Positions 8,882-19,090 are shown, counted from the first letter of the stretch. The stretch: 64,000 nucleotides of DNA from Bog-473 sp963750075 (GCA_963750075.1 CAVVPG010000001.1:1054001-1118000), one strand, 5' to 3'. A program made the numbers and translations. Notes: generated from the letters alone by a model not told the origin.

Positions 8882-11763
8882 ACCGACTCCAGTCGCACGT
8901 CGGTCACGAGCTGGCGGCTGTCGATCAGGGTCGCCACGGCGTTGCCCGGCGCGCTCTCGCCCCCGGGCACGTTGAAGTCGATGGCGACGACGCCCCTGGG
9001 CACGCCCTCGTCGGACTCGGCGGCCAGGATCAGCTCGCCCCGGGCCGACCGCACCTTCACGCGGTCGCCGGTGACCGCGCCCAGCCGATCGAGGTCGTAG
9101 GGGTTGGCCCGCGCCACGAGCTCCGGCACGAGCGGGGTGAGCGAGGGCGACCCGGTGACCGAGCAGCCGGCGTCGTAAAGCCGCCGCCCGGACACGAGGC
9201 GCAGCGAGTAGTTGTCCGCCTTGGGCACGTGCAGCGGCTCGGTGCCGTCGCTGGGGGCCCACGACAGAAGGGGCGGCGGGCTGCCCAGGTCGACGCGGCG
9301 GGCGACGGCGGCTCCGCGGGCGCCCGTGCCGATGCGGGGCGGCGCCCCCTGGCGCTCCACCGACTCGACGCCGGGCAGGGCGACCGGGTCGATCGGCTCC
9401 ACGTCGGTGTGGTGATCCTCGTCGCGGGCCAGCGGCACGAGGATCCCGTCGTGGGCGACGTCGGAGTGCAGGACCTCGGTGCTCAACCCGGCGTAGGCCG
9501 GCGCGGTGCGCGCCAGCTCGTCGGCGAGGTCGCCGAGGCTGGCCACGCCCAGGTCGGCGCCGAGGGCGGCGGCCAGCTCGGCCGCGATCATCCAGTCCGG
9601 CCACGCGAACCCCGGTGCCGTGATCTTGGGCCCCAGCCGGCTCACCCGTCCCTCGACGTTCGTCGTCGTGCCCGGCCGCTCGTGGGCCACCGCGCACGGC
9701 AGCACGACGTCGGCGTGCGCGTCGACCGACTCGGACGGGTGGCCGGTGACCGCGACGACGAAGTGCCCCGCCGAGAGCGCCTGGTCGGCGACGGCGTGGT
9801 CGGGGAAGTCGCTCAGCGGGTCGGCGCCGAGCAGCACGAGGGCTTGCACCTGGGTCCCCTCCGAGCGCTCGCCCGCCATGGAGGCGAGGATCTCGGCCGC
9901 GGACAGCCCGCTGCCCGCCGGGACCGAGCCCCAGGCGGCGGTGAAGCGGGCCCGGCCCGCATCGAGCCCGACCCGGCCCGGCAGGACGCCGGGGGCCAGC
10001 CCCATGTCGAGGGCGCCGAACACGTTGCCGCGGCGCAGCGCGGGCAGGAAGGTCGCCCTGGGCAGCTTGCCGGCGAGGGTGCGCAGCGCCTCGGCCGCCA
10101 CCTCGCCCGACTCGGCGTACGACGGGCGGCCGGCCACGATGACGACGCCCTCCCCGTCGGGGTGCGCGGACAGCAGCCGGCGTGCCGCGTCGAGCGCGGC
10201 GGGCGCGGTGGCGGCGCCTTCGTGGTGGGCGCCGAGCGCGGTGGCCGCGCCGTCGTCACCGGTCAGCGCCCGGGCCAGCACCGGGGCTTCGCCCGGGCGG
10301 ATGCGCAGGCTCGCCGACGCCAGCGGGGTCAGCGCCGTCGGGACGGGCGCGATCTCGACCAGGGACGTGGCGCCGCCGGTCACCGCCTCGCGCAGGCGGA
10401 GGAAGAGGACGGGCAGCTCCTCGCGCAGGTCGCCGGCCAGGGTCAGGAGCAGCGGCGCCCGGCACGCATCGTCGATGGTGGCCCGGGGCAACCCGAGCAC
10501 CACGTCGGCGGGGAGCCCGTCGCCCAGCTGCGCGTCGACCGAGTCGGTGCCGACGACGCCCTTGGCCAGCTTGGCCCAGGCGTAGGCGGACTCGTTGGTC
10601 AGGCGGGCGCCGCCGAGCATCGCCACGGCGCCGGGCCCGCCGGCCTCGGTGGCGGCGCGCAGGCCGGCGGCGGCGGCGGCCAGTGCCTCACCCCAGCCGA
10701 CCGGGACCAGCTCGCCCTCCTTGCGCAGGCGCGGCTCGACGAGGCGCCCGTGCTCGAAGCGTCCCGTCTCGTGCGCCTCGCCCAGGAACTGGCCGCGGGT
10801 CACCCCGAGGCTCACGACCTGGGAGGCGGTGGCGGGGGCCACGTCGACGGCCTCGTCGGCCAGCTCGCTCGGCAGCGGGCCGGCGTCGATCTCGTCGCCG
10901 TTGACCGACTCGTAGGTGAAGCGTCCCTTGTCGCACAGCCAGCCGTGGTTGACGGGGTCGGAGTCGATGCCGAGCAGCCGGGTCAGTCGGTTCTGCGAGG
11001 ACTGCACGGCGACCCGGCAGCCCACCGAGCACTCGGTGCAGGTGGACTCCACCTGGTCCAGGTCCCAGGGCCGCGCGGTGAAGCGGTACGGCGTCGCCGT
11101 GAGTGCGCCGACCGGGCAGATCTGCACCGTGTTGCCGCTGAAGTAGGAGGAGAAGGGCTCGGTGGGGAACGTCGAGACCTCGACCGCCTCCCCGCGCCCT
11201 GCGAAGTCGATCTGCGCCTCGCCCGCCACCTCGGACGCGAAGCGGGTGCAGCGGGCGCACTGGATGCAGCGCTCACGGTCGAGCAGCACCAGGTCGGAGA
11301 TGGCGACGGGCTTCTCGAAGTGGCGCTTCTCCTCGACGAAGCGGCTCTCCCCCGGCCCGTAGGCCATCGTCTGGTCCTGCAGCGGGCACTCGCCGCCCTT
11401 GTCGCACACGGGGCAGTCGAGAGGGTGGTTGGCCAGTAGGAACTCGAGCACCCCGTCCTGGGCCTTCCTGACCCGGTCGTTGACGGTGTCGACCACCATG
11501 CCGTTCGTGACCGCGACGAAACAGGCCGGCGTCAGGGTGGCGCCGCGCGGGCCCTCGACGTCGACCAGGCACATGCGGCACATGCCGACGGGGTCCATGC
11601 GCGGGTGGTAGCAGAAGCGCGGGATGTAGGTGCCGGCGCGCTCGGCCGCCGCGATGAGCAGCTCGCCCTCCTTCGCCGTGACGGCGCGCCCGTCGAGAGT
11701 GAAGGTGAGCTCCTCGGTCCCCGGGGGCGTCACCCCCCCGTCGGTCTTCGCCGTGTCAGTCAA
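8878..11763 (-). CDS. nuoG: NADH-quinone oxidoreductase subunit G
   Basis: Large iron-sulfur subunit of the peripheral arm, about 961 residues. N-terminal [2Fe-2S] motifs are CYHPRMDPVGMCRMCLVDVE and CPVCDKGGECPLQ. They are followed by a CIQCARCTRFASEVAG-type [4Fe-4S] region, the CTECSVGC motif of the molybdopterin-like half, and a long molybdopterin-oxidoreductase-type C-terminal domain. The best start is TTG at 11763: a good AAGGAAGG ribosome site lies ~10 bases upstream and the next ATG is inside the iron-sulfur domain. The start overlaps nuoF by 8 bp. Confidence 0.95.
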   Translation of the reverse strand: MTDTAKTDGGVTPPGTEELTFTLDGRAVTAKEGELLIAAAERAGTYIPRFCYHPRMDPVGMCRMCLVDVEGPRGATLTPACFVAVTNGMVVDTVNDRVRKAQDGVLEFLLANHPLDCPVCDKGGECPLQDQTMAYGPGESRFVEEKRHFEKPVAISDLVLLDRERCIQCARCTRFASEVAGEAQIDFAGRGEAVEVSTFPTEPFSSYFSGNTVQICPVGALTATPYRFTARPWDLDQVESTCTECSVGCRVAVQSSQNRLTRLLGIDSDPVNHGWLCDKGRFTYESVNGDEIDAGPLPSELADEAVDVAPATASQVVSLGVTRGQFLGEAHETGRFEHGRLVEPRLRKEGELVPVGWGEALAAAAAGLRAATEAGGPGAVAMLGGARLTNESAYAWAKLAKGVVGTDSVDAQLGDGLPADVVLGLPRATIDDACRAPLLLTLAGDLREELPVLFLRLREAVTGGATSLVEIAPVPTALTPLASASLRIRPGEAPVLARALTGDDGAATALGAHHEGAATAPAALDAARRLLSAHPDGEGVVIVAGRPSYAESGEVAAEALRTLAGKLPRATFLPALRRGNVFGALDMGLAPGVLPGRVGLDAGRARFTAAWGSVPAGSGLSAAEILASMAGERSEGTQVQALVLLGADPLSDFPDHAVADQALSAGHFVVAVTGHPSESVDAHADVVLPCAVAHERPGTTTNVEGRVSRLGPKITAPGFAWPDWMIAAELAAALGADLGVASLGDLADELARTAPAYAGLSTEVLHSDVAHDGILVPLARDEDHHTDVEPIDPVALPGVESVERQGAPPRIGTGARGAAVARRVDLGSPPPLLSWAPSDGTEPLHVPKADNYSLRLVSGRRLYDAGCSVTGSPSLTPLVPELVARANPYDLDRLGAVTGDRVKVRSARGELILAAESDEGVPRGVVAIDFNVPGGESAPGNAVATLIDSRQLVTDVRLESV

Positions 11764-13060
11764 AGGGGCACCCCCCTTCCTTGATGTGCACGAGGAACTC
11801 GTCGCGGAACATGCGGATGCCCCAGGCGATCGACGACGGGATGGACGGGCCGAGCACGCAGATGGTCGTCTGCTGGGGCGGCCACGCCACGCCGGGCGAG
11901 ATGTTGTCGCACAGGTCCATGAGGAGGTCCAGATCTTCCTCGCGCCCGGCACCGTTCTCAATCCGGTACATGATCCGCTCCAGCCAGCCCGAGCCCTCGC
12001 GGCAGGGGGTGCACTGGCCGCAGGACTCACGGGAGAAGAACTTGGTGATGCGCCAGGCGGCGCGCACCATGCAGGTGGCGGAGTCCATGACCACGACCGA
12101 GCCGGAGCCGAGCATGGAGCCGGCGTCGCCCACCTCGTCCTGTCCGAGCGGCAGATCGACCTGGTCCGGCCCGAACCACGGCGCGGAGACACCGCCGGGG
12201 ATGAAGGCCTTGAGCGTGTTCGATCCCCTGATGCCGCCGCCGAGCACCGGCGCGTAGATGAGGTCGCGGAAGGTCGTCTTGACCATCTCGAGCTCGTAGG
12301 CGCCCGGCTTGCGCACGTGGCCCGCCAGCGCGAAGAGCCGGGTCCCCGTCGAGCGGCCGGCGCCGAGGGCGGCGAAGGCCGCGCCGCCGTTGTTGAGGAT
12401 CCAGGGGATGTTGGCCATGGTCTCGACGTTGTTGACCACGGTGGGTTCGCCGTAGAGGCCGATGGCCGCCGGGAAGTAGGGCGGCTTGATGCGCGGGAAG
12501 CCGCGCTTGCCCTCCAGCGACTCGAGCAGCGCCGTCTCCTCGCCGCAGATGTAGGCGCCGGCGCCGGGGTGGACGACGACGTCGAGGGAGAAGCCCGAGC
12601 CGAAGATGTCGGATCCGACCGCGCCGTGGGCGTAGGCCTCGTTCAGCGCGCTCTGCAGGCGCTCGAGCCCGAGCGCGAACTCGCCGCGCAGATAGACGAA
12701 GGCCTGGCTCACCTGCAGTGCGTAGGCCGAGATCAAGACGCCCTCGAGGATCTGGTGCGGGTCGCGCTCGATGAGAAGGTGGTCCTTGAACGTGGCCGGC
12801 TCGGACTCGTCCCCGTTGATCACGAGATAGGTGACCGGGTTCTTGCGCAACATCGACCACTTGCGTCCGGCCGGGAAGCCGGCGCCGCCGCGGCCGAGCA
12901 GGCTGGCGACGTCGACCTCGGCCGCCACCGCCTCGGGCGTCATGGTCAGGGCCTTGCGCAGACCCACATAGCCGCCCGTGGCGAGGTAGCGCTCCAGGGT
13001 GTGGGAGTCCTCGTAGCCCAGGCGCGAGGTGATGATCTTGGGTGCGTCGGTGATGGCCAT
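11756..13060 (-). CDS. nuoF: NADH-quinone oxidoreductase subunit F (NADH/FMN-binding)
   Basis: Electron-input subunit that binds NADH, FMN and a [4Fe-4S] cluster; 434 residues. Visible motifs are GRGGAGFPAGRKW (NADH site), GAGAYICGEETALLESLEG (FMN region) and ESCGQCTPCREG with the cluster cysteines. The start chosen is ATG at 13060, whose A is shared with the nuoE stop (TGATG). The end overlaps the nuoG TTG start, so translation is tightly coupled. Confidence 0.97.
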   Translation of the reverse strand: MAITDAPKIITSRLGYEDSHTLERYLATGGYVGLRKALTMTPEAVAAEVDVASLLGRGGAGFPAGRKWSMLRKNPVTYLVINGDESEPATFKDHLLIERDPHQILEGVLISAYALQVSQAFVYLRGEFALGLERLQSALNEAYAHGAVGSDIFGSGFSLDVVVHPGAGAYICGEETALLESLEGKRGFPRIKPPYFPAAIGLYGEPTVVNNVETMANIPWILNNGGAAFAALGAGRSTGTRLFALAGHVRKPGAYELEMVKTTFRDLIYAPVLGGGIRGSNTLKAFIPGGVSAPWFGPDQVDLPLGQDEVGDAGSMLGSGSVVVMDSATCMVRAAWRITKFFSRESCGQCTPCREGSGWLERIMYRIENGAGREEDLDLLMDLCDNISPGVAWPPQQTTICVLGPSIPSSIAWGIRMFRDEFLVHIKEGGCPFD

Positions 13061-13701
13061 CAGGCCTTCTCCCCGCCCGCCGATGTGGCCGCTGCGGCGG
13101 CGCGGGCGGCGCCGGCCTCGGCCTCCGTGGCCCGCTCGGCCACGATGGCGGACCGGTCGGCCACCAGGCCGACGCTGCGCCGCACCCGCACCAGGGTGCC
13201 GTGGGGCGGCACCGTCTCTGCGAGCGCGCCGGAGCGCAGGTCCGCCAGGAGGGCGTCGAAGGTCCCGGGGGTCTGGGCGCCGAGGTAACGGTGGTTGACC
13301 TGCACGCAGGGCGTGCGGTCGCAGTCGGCCAGGCACTCGGACTCCTCGAGGGTGAACACGCCGTCGGGCGTGGTCCCCCCGTGGCGGACGCCGAGCGTCG
13401 ACTCCGCGTGCTCGAGCAGCTCGAGGGCGCCTCCGAGCATGCAGGCGATGTTCGTGCACACCGACACCACGTAGGAACCCACGGGCTCGGTGTGCAGCAT
13501 GTCGTAGAAGCTCGCGGTGCCCTGGACCTCGGCCGCCGTGACGCCGCACAGCTGCGCGATCTCCTCGATCGCCTCGGGACGCAGCCAGCCGTCCTGCTCC
13601 TGGGCCAGGTGGCACAGGGGGATGAGCGCCGAGCGGGGGTGGGGGTAGAGCGCGACCAGCTCCTCGGCCCGCGCTCGGAGCGGCGCGTCGAGGTGGCTCA
13701 C
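13060..13701 (-). CDS. nuoE: NADH-quinone oxidoreductase subunit E
   Basis: Thioredoxin-like [2Fe-2S] subunit of the NADH dehydrogenase module (213 residues). The cluster cysteines are in VCTNIACMLGG and ECLADCDRTPCVQVN. The N-terminal helical part (LVALYPHPRSALIPLCHLAQ) is typical. The last ~40 residues are Ala/Glu-rich with no obvious fold. GTG at 13701 overlaps the nuoD stop. Confidence 0.96.
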   Translation of the reverse strand: MSHLDAPLRARAEELVALYPHPRSALIPLCHLAQEQDGWLRPEAIEEIAQLCGVTAAEVQGTASFYDMLHTEPVGSYVVSVCTNIACMLGGALELLEHAESTLGVRHGGTTPDGVFTLEESECLADCDRTPCVQVNHRYLGAQTPGTFDALLADLRSGALAETVPPHGTLVRVRRSVGLVADRSAIVAERATEAEAGAARAAAAATSAGGEKA

Positions 13702-15139
13702 CGGTCCACCTCGCCCATGACGGGGTCGACCGAGGAGATGACGGCGACGGCGTCAGCCATGAGCCCGCCCCGCAGCAGCAGCGGCAGGGACTGCAGGTTG
13801 ACGAAGCTCGGCCCGCGGATGTGCATGCGGTAGGGCTTCGACGTCCCGTCCGAGACGAGGTAGCAGCCGAGCTCGCCGCGGGGGACTCGATCGCCACGTA
13901 GACCTCGCCCTCGGGCACCCGGAAGCCCTCGGTGAAGATCTTGAAGTGGTGGATGAGCGCCTCCATGCTCTCGTCGATGCGGGCGCGCGGCGGCGGCGTC
14001 ACCTTGCGGTCCTGGACGCGGTAGTCGCCGGGCGGCATCATCTCCGCGATCTGGCGGATCATCTTGATCGACTCGCGGATCTCGTTGAGGCGCACGGAGT
14101 AGCGGTCGAAGTTGTCGCCGTAGCTGCCGACGATCACGTCGAAGTCCAGCTTGTCGTAGGCCAGGTAGGGCATGGTGCGCCGCAGGTCCCAGGGCACGCC
14201 GGTCGAGCGCAGGATGGGGCCCGTCACCGAGAGGGCCAGCGCCTCCTCGGCCGAGATGTTGCCCACCGCCTCCGTGCGCTCCCGGAAGATGGGCTGCCCG
14301 GTCAGCAGCTCGTCGTACTCGAAGGTGCGGGCCAGGATCGTCTCGCAGATGATCTCGATGTCGTCCTGCCAGCCGTCGGGGAGGTCGGCCGCGACGCCGC
14401 CGGGGCGGATGAAGTTGTGGTTCATGCGGAGCCCGGTCGTCTTCTCGAAGAAGGTCAGGACCATCTCGCGCTCGCGGAAGCCGTAGATCATCATGGAGGT
14501 GGAGCCGAGGTCCATGCCGTTGGTGGCCATCCACATCAGGTGCGACGACACCCGGTTGAGCTCGGCCATGAGCATGCGGATCCAGACGGCGCGCGGCGGC
14601 AGTTCGACGTCGAGCAGGGCCTCGGTGGCCAACGAGAACACCAGCTCGTTGTGCAGGGGCGAGAGGTAGTCCATGCGGGTCACGTTGGTGGAGCCCTGGG
14701 CATAGGTGAGCTCCTCCCCCGTCTTCTCCATGCCGGTGTGCAGGTAGCCGATGATCGGCTTGGTGCGCAACACCGTCTCGCCGTCCAGCTCGAGCATGAG
14801 CCGCAGCACGCCGTGGGTCGAAGGGTGCTGCGGCCCCATGTTGATGATCATCGTCTGGTCGTCGCGGCGCTCGATGTCGATGTCACCCGGGTCGACGAAG
14901 CCGCCCTCGGGCAGGCGCAGCACCGCGCCCACCTCGCTGCGCAGCTCGTCGGCGTTCGTGACGCCGCGGGGCGCCAGCTCCTGCGCGCCCTCCGACGTCT
15001 CGGCCACGAAGATCCGCTCCTCAGCCAGCCGGTGCGCGGCCTCGGTCGTCTCGAGGCCCGGCTCCTCGGGAGTGTGCGTGTCGCCCGCCGGCGTGGCGCC
15101 GTCCGGCTCGCTCCCCTGCTCGTTCTCGTGCTCGGTCAT
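13698..15139 (-). CDS. nuoD: NADH-quinone oxidoreductase subunit D (frameshift in a G/C run)
   Basis: The 49-kDa-type subunit that helps form the quinone site. ATG at 15139 overlaps the nuoC stop. An acidic N-terminal extension of about 95 residues precedes the family start at INMGPQHPSTHGVLRLMLEL. The frame is correct through EGEVYVAIESP, then leaves the family. The expected continuation, RGELGCYLVSDGTSKPYRMH to DPVMGEVDR, lies one frame away and ends at 13698. Adding one base to the five-G run at 13880-13884 (plus strand) joins the halves exactly, which looks like a homopolymer undercall. The corrected product is about 480 residues. Confidence 0.94.
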
Positions 15140-15654
15140 CGCGGCCCGGGCGCTTCCTTGAACTGCACGGGTACACGGCCGACGCCGTAGTCCTTGCGCA
15201 GCGGGTGGCCCTCCCAGTCCTCGGGCATGAGGATGCGCGTCATGTCGGGGTGGCCGTCGAAGAGGACGCCCAGCATGTCGTAGGCCTCGCGCTCCATCGC
15301 CTCGGTGCCGGGGTACACGTCGAAGAGGCTCTCGACCACAGGGTCGGACTCGGGGACCTGCACCCGGATGCGCACGCGCTGGCGCATGGAGAGCGAGAGC
15401 AGGTTGACGACCACCTCGAAGCGCTCGGGCGTGACGCCCCCGGGAAGGGACCGGCCCGGGTGCGTCAGGTAGTCCACCGCGCACAGGTCGGCACACGTCT
15501 CGAAGCCGGCGTCGCGGAAGGCGATCACCATCGCCTTGTAGGTGTCGCGCCGGGGGAAGGCGAGCTGGTCGACCAGGCGGTCGGGCAGCCGCGGCACGTC
15601 CGGCAGGACGCCCGCGGGCGCCGCCGCCGGGGCGGTCGGTGCGGTCCCGCTCAC
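15136..15654 (-). CDS. nuoC: NADH-quinone oxidoreductase subunit C
   Basis: The 30-kDa-type peripheral-arm subunit, 172 residues. Family block: EREAYDMLGVLFDGHPDMTR with ILMPEDWEGHPLRKDY. The start is GTG at 15654, overlapping the nuoB stop in GTGA; upstream open sequence is a shadow of nuoB. The first 25 residues are Ala/Pro-rich. It is separate from nuoD, not fused as in some proteobacteria. Confidence 0.95.
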   Translation of the reverse strand: MSGTAPTAPAAAPAGVLPDVPRLPDRLVDQLAFPRRDTYKAMVIAFRDAGFETCADLCAVDYLTHPGRSLPGGVTPERFEVVVNLLSLSMRQRVRIRVQVPESDPVVESLFDVYPGTEAMEREAYDMLGVLFDGHPDMTRILMPEDWEGHPLRKDYGVGRVPVQFKEAPGPR

Positions 15655-16211
15655 CGCGGCGTGGCCACCCGGACCGCGTCGGGCACCGTGGGCACCCAGC
15701 CGCCCGTCGCCTGCTCGCCGGGCGGGAGGGAGGACCCGGGGCGGCGCGTGATCTCGCCCGTGCGGATCTTCTCGTGCAGCGTCAGGATGGCGTGCAGCAG
15801 GGTCTCGGGCGAGGGAGGGCAGCCGGGGGCGTACACGTCCACCGGGACGATCTGGTCGACGCCCTGCACGATGGCGTAGTTGTTGAACATCCCGCCCGTC
15901 GACGCGCACACGCCCATGGAGATCACCCATTTGGGCTCCATCATCTGGTCGTAGACCTGGCGCAGGACGGGTGCCATCTTCTGCGAGACCCTGCCCGCCA
16001 CGATCATGAGGTCCGCCTGGCGCGGCGAGGCCCGGAACACCTCCATGCCGAGCCGGCTGATGTCGTAGTCGGCCGCACCGACCGACATCATCTCGATGGC
16101 ACAGCAGGCGAGGCCGAAGGTGGCCGGCCACACGCTGTTACGGCGGGCCCACTTGACCAGGTCCTCGATTCGGCCGGTCAGGAAGTTGTGCTGGAGGTCC
16201 TCGAACCCCAT
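15651..16211 (-). CDS. nuoB: NADH-quinone oxidoreductase subunit B
   Basis: Peripheral-arm subunit holding the terminal [4Fe-4S] cluster N2, which hands electrons to quinone; 186 residues. All four ligand cysteines are visible: the adjacent pair in FGLACCAIEMM, one in MGVCASTGGMF and one in YAPGCPPSPE. It starts 3 bp after the nuoA stop. The last ~25 residues form a short Pro-rich tail. Confidence 0.97.
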   Translation of the reverse strand: MGFEDLQHNFLTGRIEDLVKWARRNSVWPATFGLACCAIEMMSVGAADYDISRLGMEVFRASPRQADLMIVAGRVSQKMAPVLRQVYDQMMEPKWVISMGVCASTGGMFNNYAIVQGVDQIVPVDVYAPGCPPSPETLLHAILTLHEKIRTGEITRRPGSSLPPGEQATGGWVPTVPDAVRVATPR

Positions 16212-16214
16212 CCG

Positions 16215-16667
16215 TCAGGCCGCCTCACCGGGGGTCGGGCGCGACGCGCTGATGCGCGTGATGGTCGACTCCGAGGTGCGGCTCGGCATGCCCGACTGCA
16301 GCGTCTTGGCCGGGCCCCAGGTCAGGGCGCCGTTGGAGATGAGGTAGAGGAACGACACGAAGACCACGGCGGCGAAGACGATCACCTCGATGAGGCCGAA
16401 CGTCGCGATCTGGTGGAACACCACCGCCCAGGGGTAGAGGAACACGATCTCGATGTCGAAGATGATGAAGATCATGGAGACCAGGTAGAAGCGCACCGGG
16501 AAGCGCTGCGGCGGCTCCACGTTGGGCACGATGCCGCACTCGTAGGGCGCGAGCTTGGCCACACTCGGCTTCTTCCTCGGCGCGAGCATGGCCGAGGAGA
16601 CGAGCGAGAAGATGGTGAATGCGAGGCCGAGCAGCCCCAGGATGAGGATCGGGAGGTACTGGTCCAC
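16215..16667 (-). CDS. nuoA: NADH-quinone oxidoreductase subunit A
   Basis: First gene of the complex I operon; a three-helix membrane subunit of 150 residues. Typical blocks are YECGIVPNVEPPQRFPVRFY and FDIEIVFLYPWAVVF with the conserved Asp/Glu pair. It starts at GTG 16667 behind a GGAAGG ribosome site. The C-terminal ~30 residues after the third helix are hydrophilic. The divergent reductase gene starts 87 bp away, so operon transcription probably begins in that gap. Confidence 0.96.
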   Translation of the reverse strand: MDQYLPILILGLLGLAFTIFSLVSSAMLAPRKKPSVAKLAPYECGIVPNVEPPQRFPVRFYLVSMIFIIFDIEIVFLYPWAVVFHQIATFGLIEVIVFAAVVFVSFLYLISNGALTWGPAKTLQSGMPSRTSESTITRISASRPTPGEAA

Positions 16668-16754
16668 TGCCTTCCGTTTCTACCATGCGACCCCTTCGCC
16701 AGGCACATCCGCGGCGCTGGTCAGAGGCCCGGGCAGCGGACCTACGATGCCCTC
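16668..16754. promoter_or_regulatory. Divergent promoter region between nuoA and the FAD reductase
   Basis: Only 87 bp separate the two divergent GTG starts, so both promoters should lie here. A GGAAGG ribosome site for nuoA is visible at its edge. A Rex-type operator (TTGTGA-N6-TCACAA) was looked for, because Rex controls nuo genes in Streptomyces, and none was seen. No confident -35/-10 pair can be named. Confidence 0.4.
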
Positions 16755-18316
16755 GTGACGGCACCCGACGAGACCCCCCCGCCCGGCGGCCCGAAGAAGG
16801 CCGCGAGGGCCGCGAAGGCGCCGGCGAAGGCGCCGGCGAAAGCGCCCGCGAAGAAGCGGGCGGCGGCCAAGAAGGCGGCGGAACCCAAGGCCCCGGCCCC
16901 TGCGAGGAAGCCGGTCGGCCGGAAGAAGGCGGCCCCGGCAGCGAAGACGGCCGCCGGGGCAACCCCCGCCACAGCAACCCCTGCCGCCCGCACGGCGCCC
17001 GCGGCGCCGCGGCGCCGGGCAGCCGAGCGGGTGCACGACGTCGTCGTCGTCGGCGCCGGGCCCGCCGGCGCGGCGTGCGGGTACTGGCTCGCCGACGCCG
17101 GCTGGGACGTGGTCGTGGTCGAGAAGAAGCAGTTCCCGCGGGAGAAGACGTGCGGTGACGGGCTGACCCCGCGGCGGTGCGCCAGCTGGCCGACATGGGC
17201 CTGGAGCCCGCCCTCGCCGGTTCGCACCGCTTTACCGGCCTCCGCGCCTACGGCTTCGGCCACTCCATCGAGATGCAATGGCCCGCGCACCCCAACTTCC
17301 CCGACTACGGCTACACCATCACGCGACACGACCTCGACGGCATCGTCGCGGCGCGGGCGGCCGGGGCGGGGGCGACCCTGCTGCAGGGGACCGAGGTGGT
17401 GGCCCCGGTCGTCGACGACGCCGCCGCCCCGGTGGGACTGCTGCCGACGCTCGCCGGCGTCACGGTGAAGGACAAGGGCGCCGGCGGCACCCGGACCATC
17501 AAGGCGCGTTACGTGGTGGTGGCCGACGGGTCCAACTCCCGGGTCGGGCGGATGCTGGGCACCGTGCGGCAGCGGGAGCTCCCCCTCGGCATGGCCCTGC
17601 GCGGCTATTACAGCTCGGACCGCCACGACGACCCCTTCATCGAGTCGCACCTCGACATCCGCGACCCGGAGGGCAACGTCGTGCCCGGCTACGGCTGGAT
17701 CTTCCCCATGGGCGACGGCCGGGTGAACGTCGGCGTCGGCCTCCTGTCGACCGAACAGCGCTGGAAGGGCATCAACACGACCACCCTCATGGACACCTTC
17801 GTCGACTACGCCCCCGCGTCGTGGGGCTTGAGCCCCGAGACGAGCCTCGGGCTGCCCACCGGCGGCAAGCTGCCCATGGGCCTCTCGGTGGGCCCGCGGG
17901 CCGGAGGCAACGTGTTGATCGCCGGCGACGCCGGCGGCGTCATCAACCCGTTCAACGGAGAAGGGATCGCCTACGGCTACGAGACGGGACGCCTGGCCGC
18001 CGCCTCGCTGGGCCACGCGCTGACCGGTGAGGGCGCGGCGGCGCTGCTGCGCTACGACGAGGAGCTCACGGCCGCCTACGGGCAGTACTACAAGGTGGCC
18101 CGGGCCTTCGTGCACCTGATTTCGCATCCCGAGGCGATGCGGGTCTGCGTCAGTCTCGGGATGCGCTCCGAGCTCCTGATGACGACGCTGCTGCGCATCA
18201 TGGCCAACCTCATGCGGCCCGACGCCGCGGGGCCGGCCGAGCTCGGCTACCGGGCGATGGAGCTCGTGTCCCGTCTCCTCCCCGACTCCGACGGGCTCGC
18301 GCACCCGGCCGCCTGA
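16755..18316 (+). CDS. Geranylgeranyl reductase family FAD-dependent oxidoreductase, probably menaquinone reductase (frameshift)
   Basis: Flavoprotein of the geranylgeranyl reductase family. In actinobacteria such enzymes beside nuo genes are likely to saturate an isoprene unit of menaquinone (MenJ type); that assignment here is inference. It begins at GTG 16755 with a ~90-residue Lys/Ala/Pro-rich tail (APAKAPAKAPAKKRAAAKKA). An FAD GxGxxG site follows at about residue 96 (VVVVGAGPAGAACGYWLADA), then EKTCGDGLTPR. The frame then breaks; a base missing near 17168-17177 restores AVRQLADMGL. The second part has the GDAGGVINPFNGEGIAYGYE flavin block and runs to 18316, tail to tail with the phosphotransferase. 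Corrected length is about 520 residues. Confidence 0.88.
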
Positions 18317-18322
18317 GGCGCC

Positions 18323-19085
18323 TCAACCGGGCAGCCGCACCGAGCCGCCCGCGACCCGCCGGAGCCAGGCGGCCTCCTCGCCCTCGAAGCCCTCGGCCAG
18401 GCGCGCCCCGGCCGTGACGCGGACCCAGCCGTCGAGTGCGTCGTCGTCCAAAGTCGCGCGCGGCCGTCTCCACTCGGCACACGGTGCGCTGGAAGCTGAC
18501 CACGGGCTCGGTGGTCCAACGCCCCCGCAGGACGAGCGTCCGGGCCAGGTCGGCCGCGGGCGGGCCCGCAGCCACGGTGAGCCAGTCGATGACGACCCAA
18601 CCCTCCGAGCCGACCAGGACGTTCCCGGGATGGAAGTCGTAGTGGCACACCCCGCGTCCGCCGTCGTCGAGCTCGGCGAGCAGCGTCAGGAGCTCCCGGC
18701 GCTGGGGCGCGCCGGTGATGCCGGACTCGATCTCACCGCGGAGTCGAGGGACCAGCTCGGGCAGGCCCGGGACCACGACCGCGTTGCATGCGAGCTGGAG
18801 CGCGGCGAAGCGCTCGCCCAGCACGACGGCGTCCTCGGCGCTCGAGTCGAGCAGCACCTCCATCAGCGTCGGCCCGGAGACCCGATTCAGGATCAGGCCG
18901 CTGCGCCCCTCGACGATGACGGTGCCGTGCGGCAGCGCCACCGGCAACCCCGCGTCAGCCAGGCGGGTGAGCAGGGCGCCCTCGAACTCGGCGAGACCGT
19001 TCCACTCCGGTCGGTCGAGCTTGAGCACCCGTCCGTCGCCGTACGTGAAGACCTCGGCCGTCCGTCCCTCGGCCAGCCGCTCCAT
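18323..19085 (-). CDS. Phosphotransferase (APH/choline kinase-like) with frameshift
   Basis: Kinase-fold phosphotransferase of the aminoglycoside-phosphotransferase superfamily; its substrate cannot be read from sequence. The ATG at 19085 is 5 bp after the HIT gene stop. N-lobe: AEGRTAEVFTYGDGRVLKL. Catalytic loop: CHYDFHPGNVLVG, followed by VVIDWLTVAAGPPAADLART with the metal-binding Asp. After LVLRGRWTTEP the first frame turns Arg-rich; a sensible end (LDDDALDGWVRV to GGSVRLPG) lies in another frame with stop at 18323. The shift is somewhere in 18440-18540. Corrected length is about 253 residues. Probably co-transcribed with the HIT gene. Confidence 0.8.
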
Positions 19086-19090
19086 GATCG

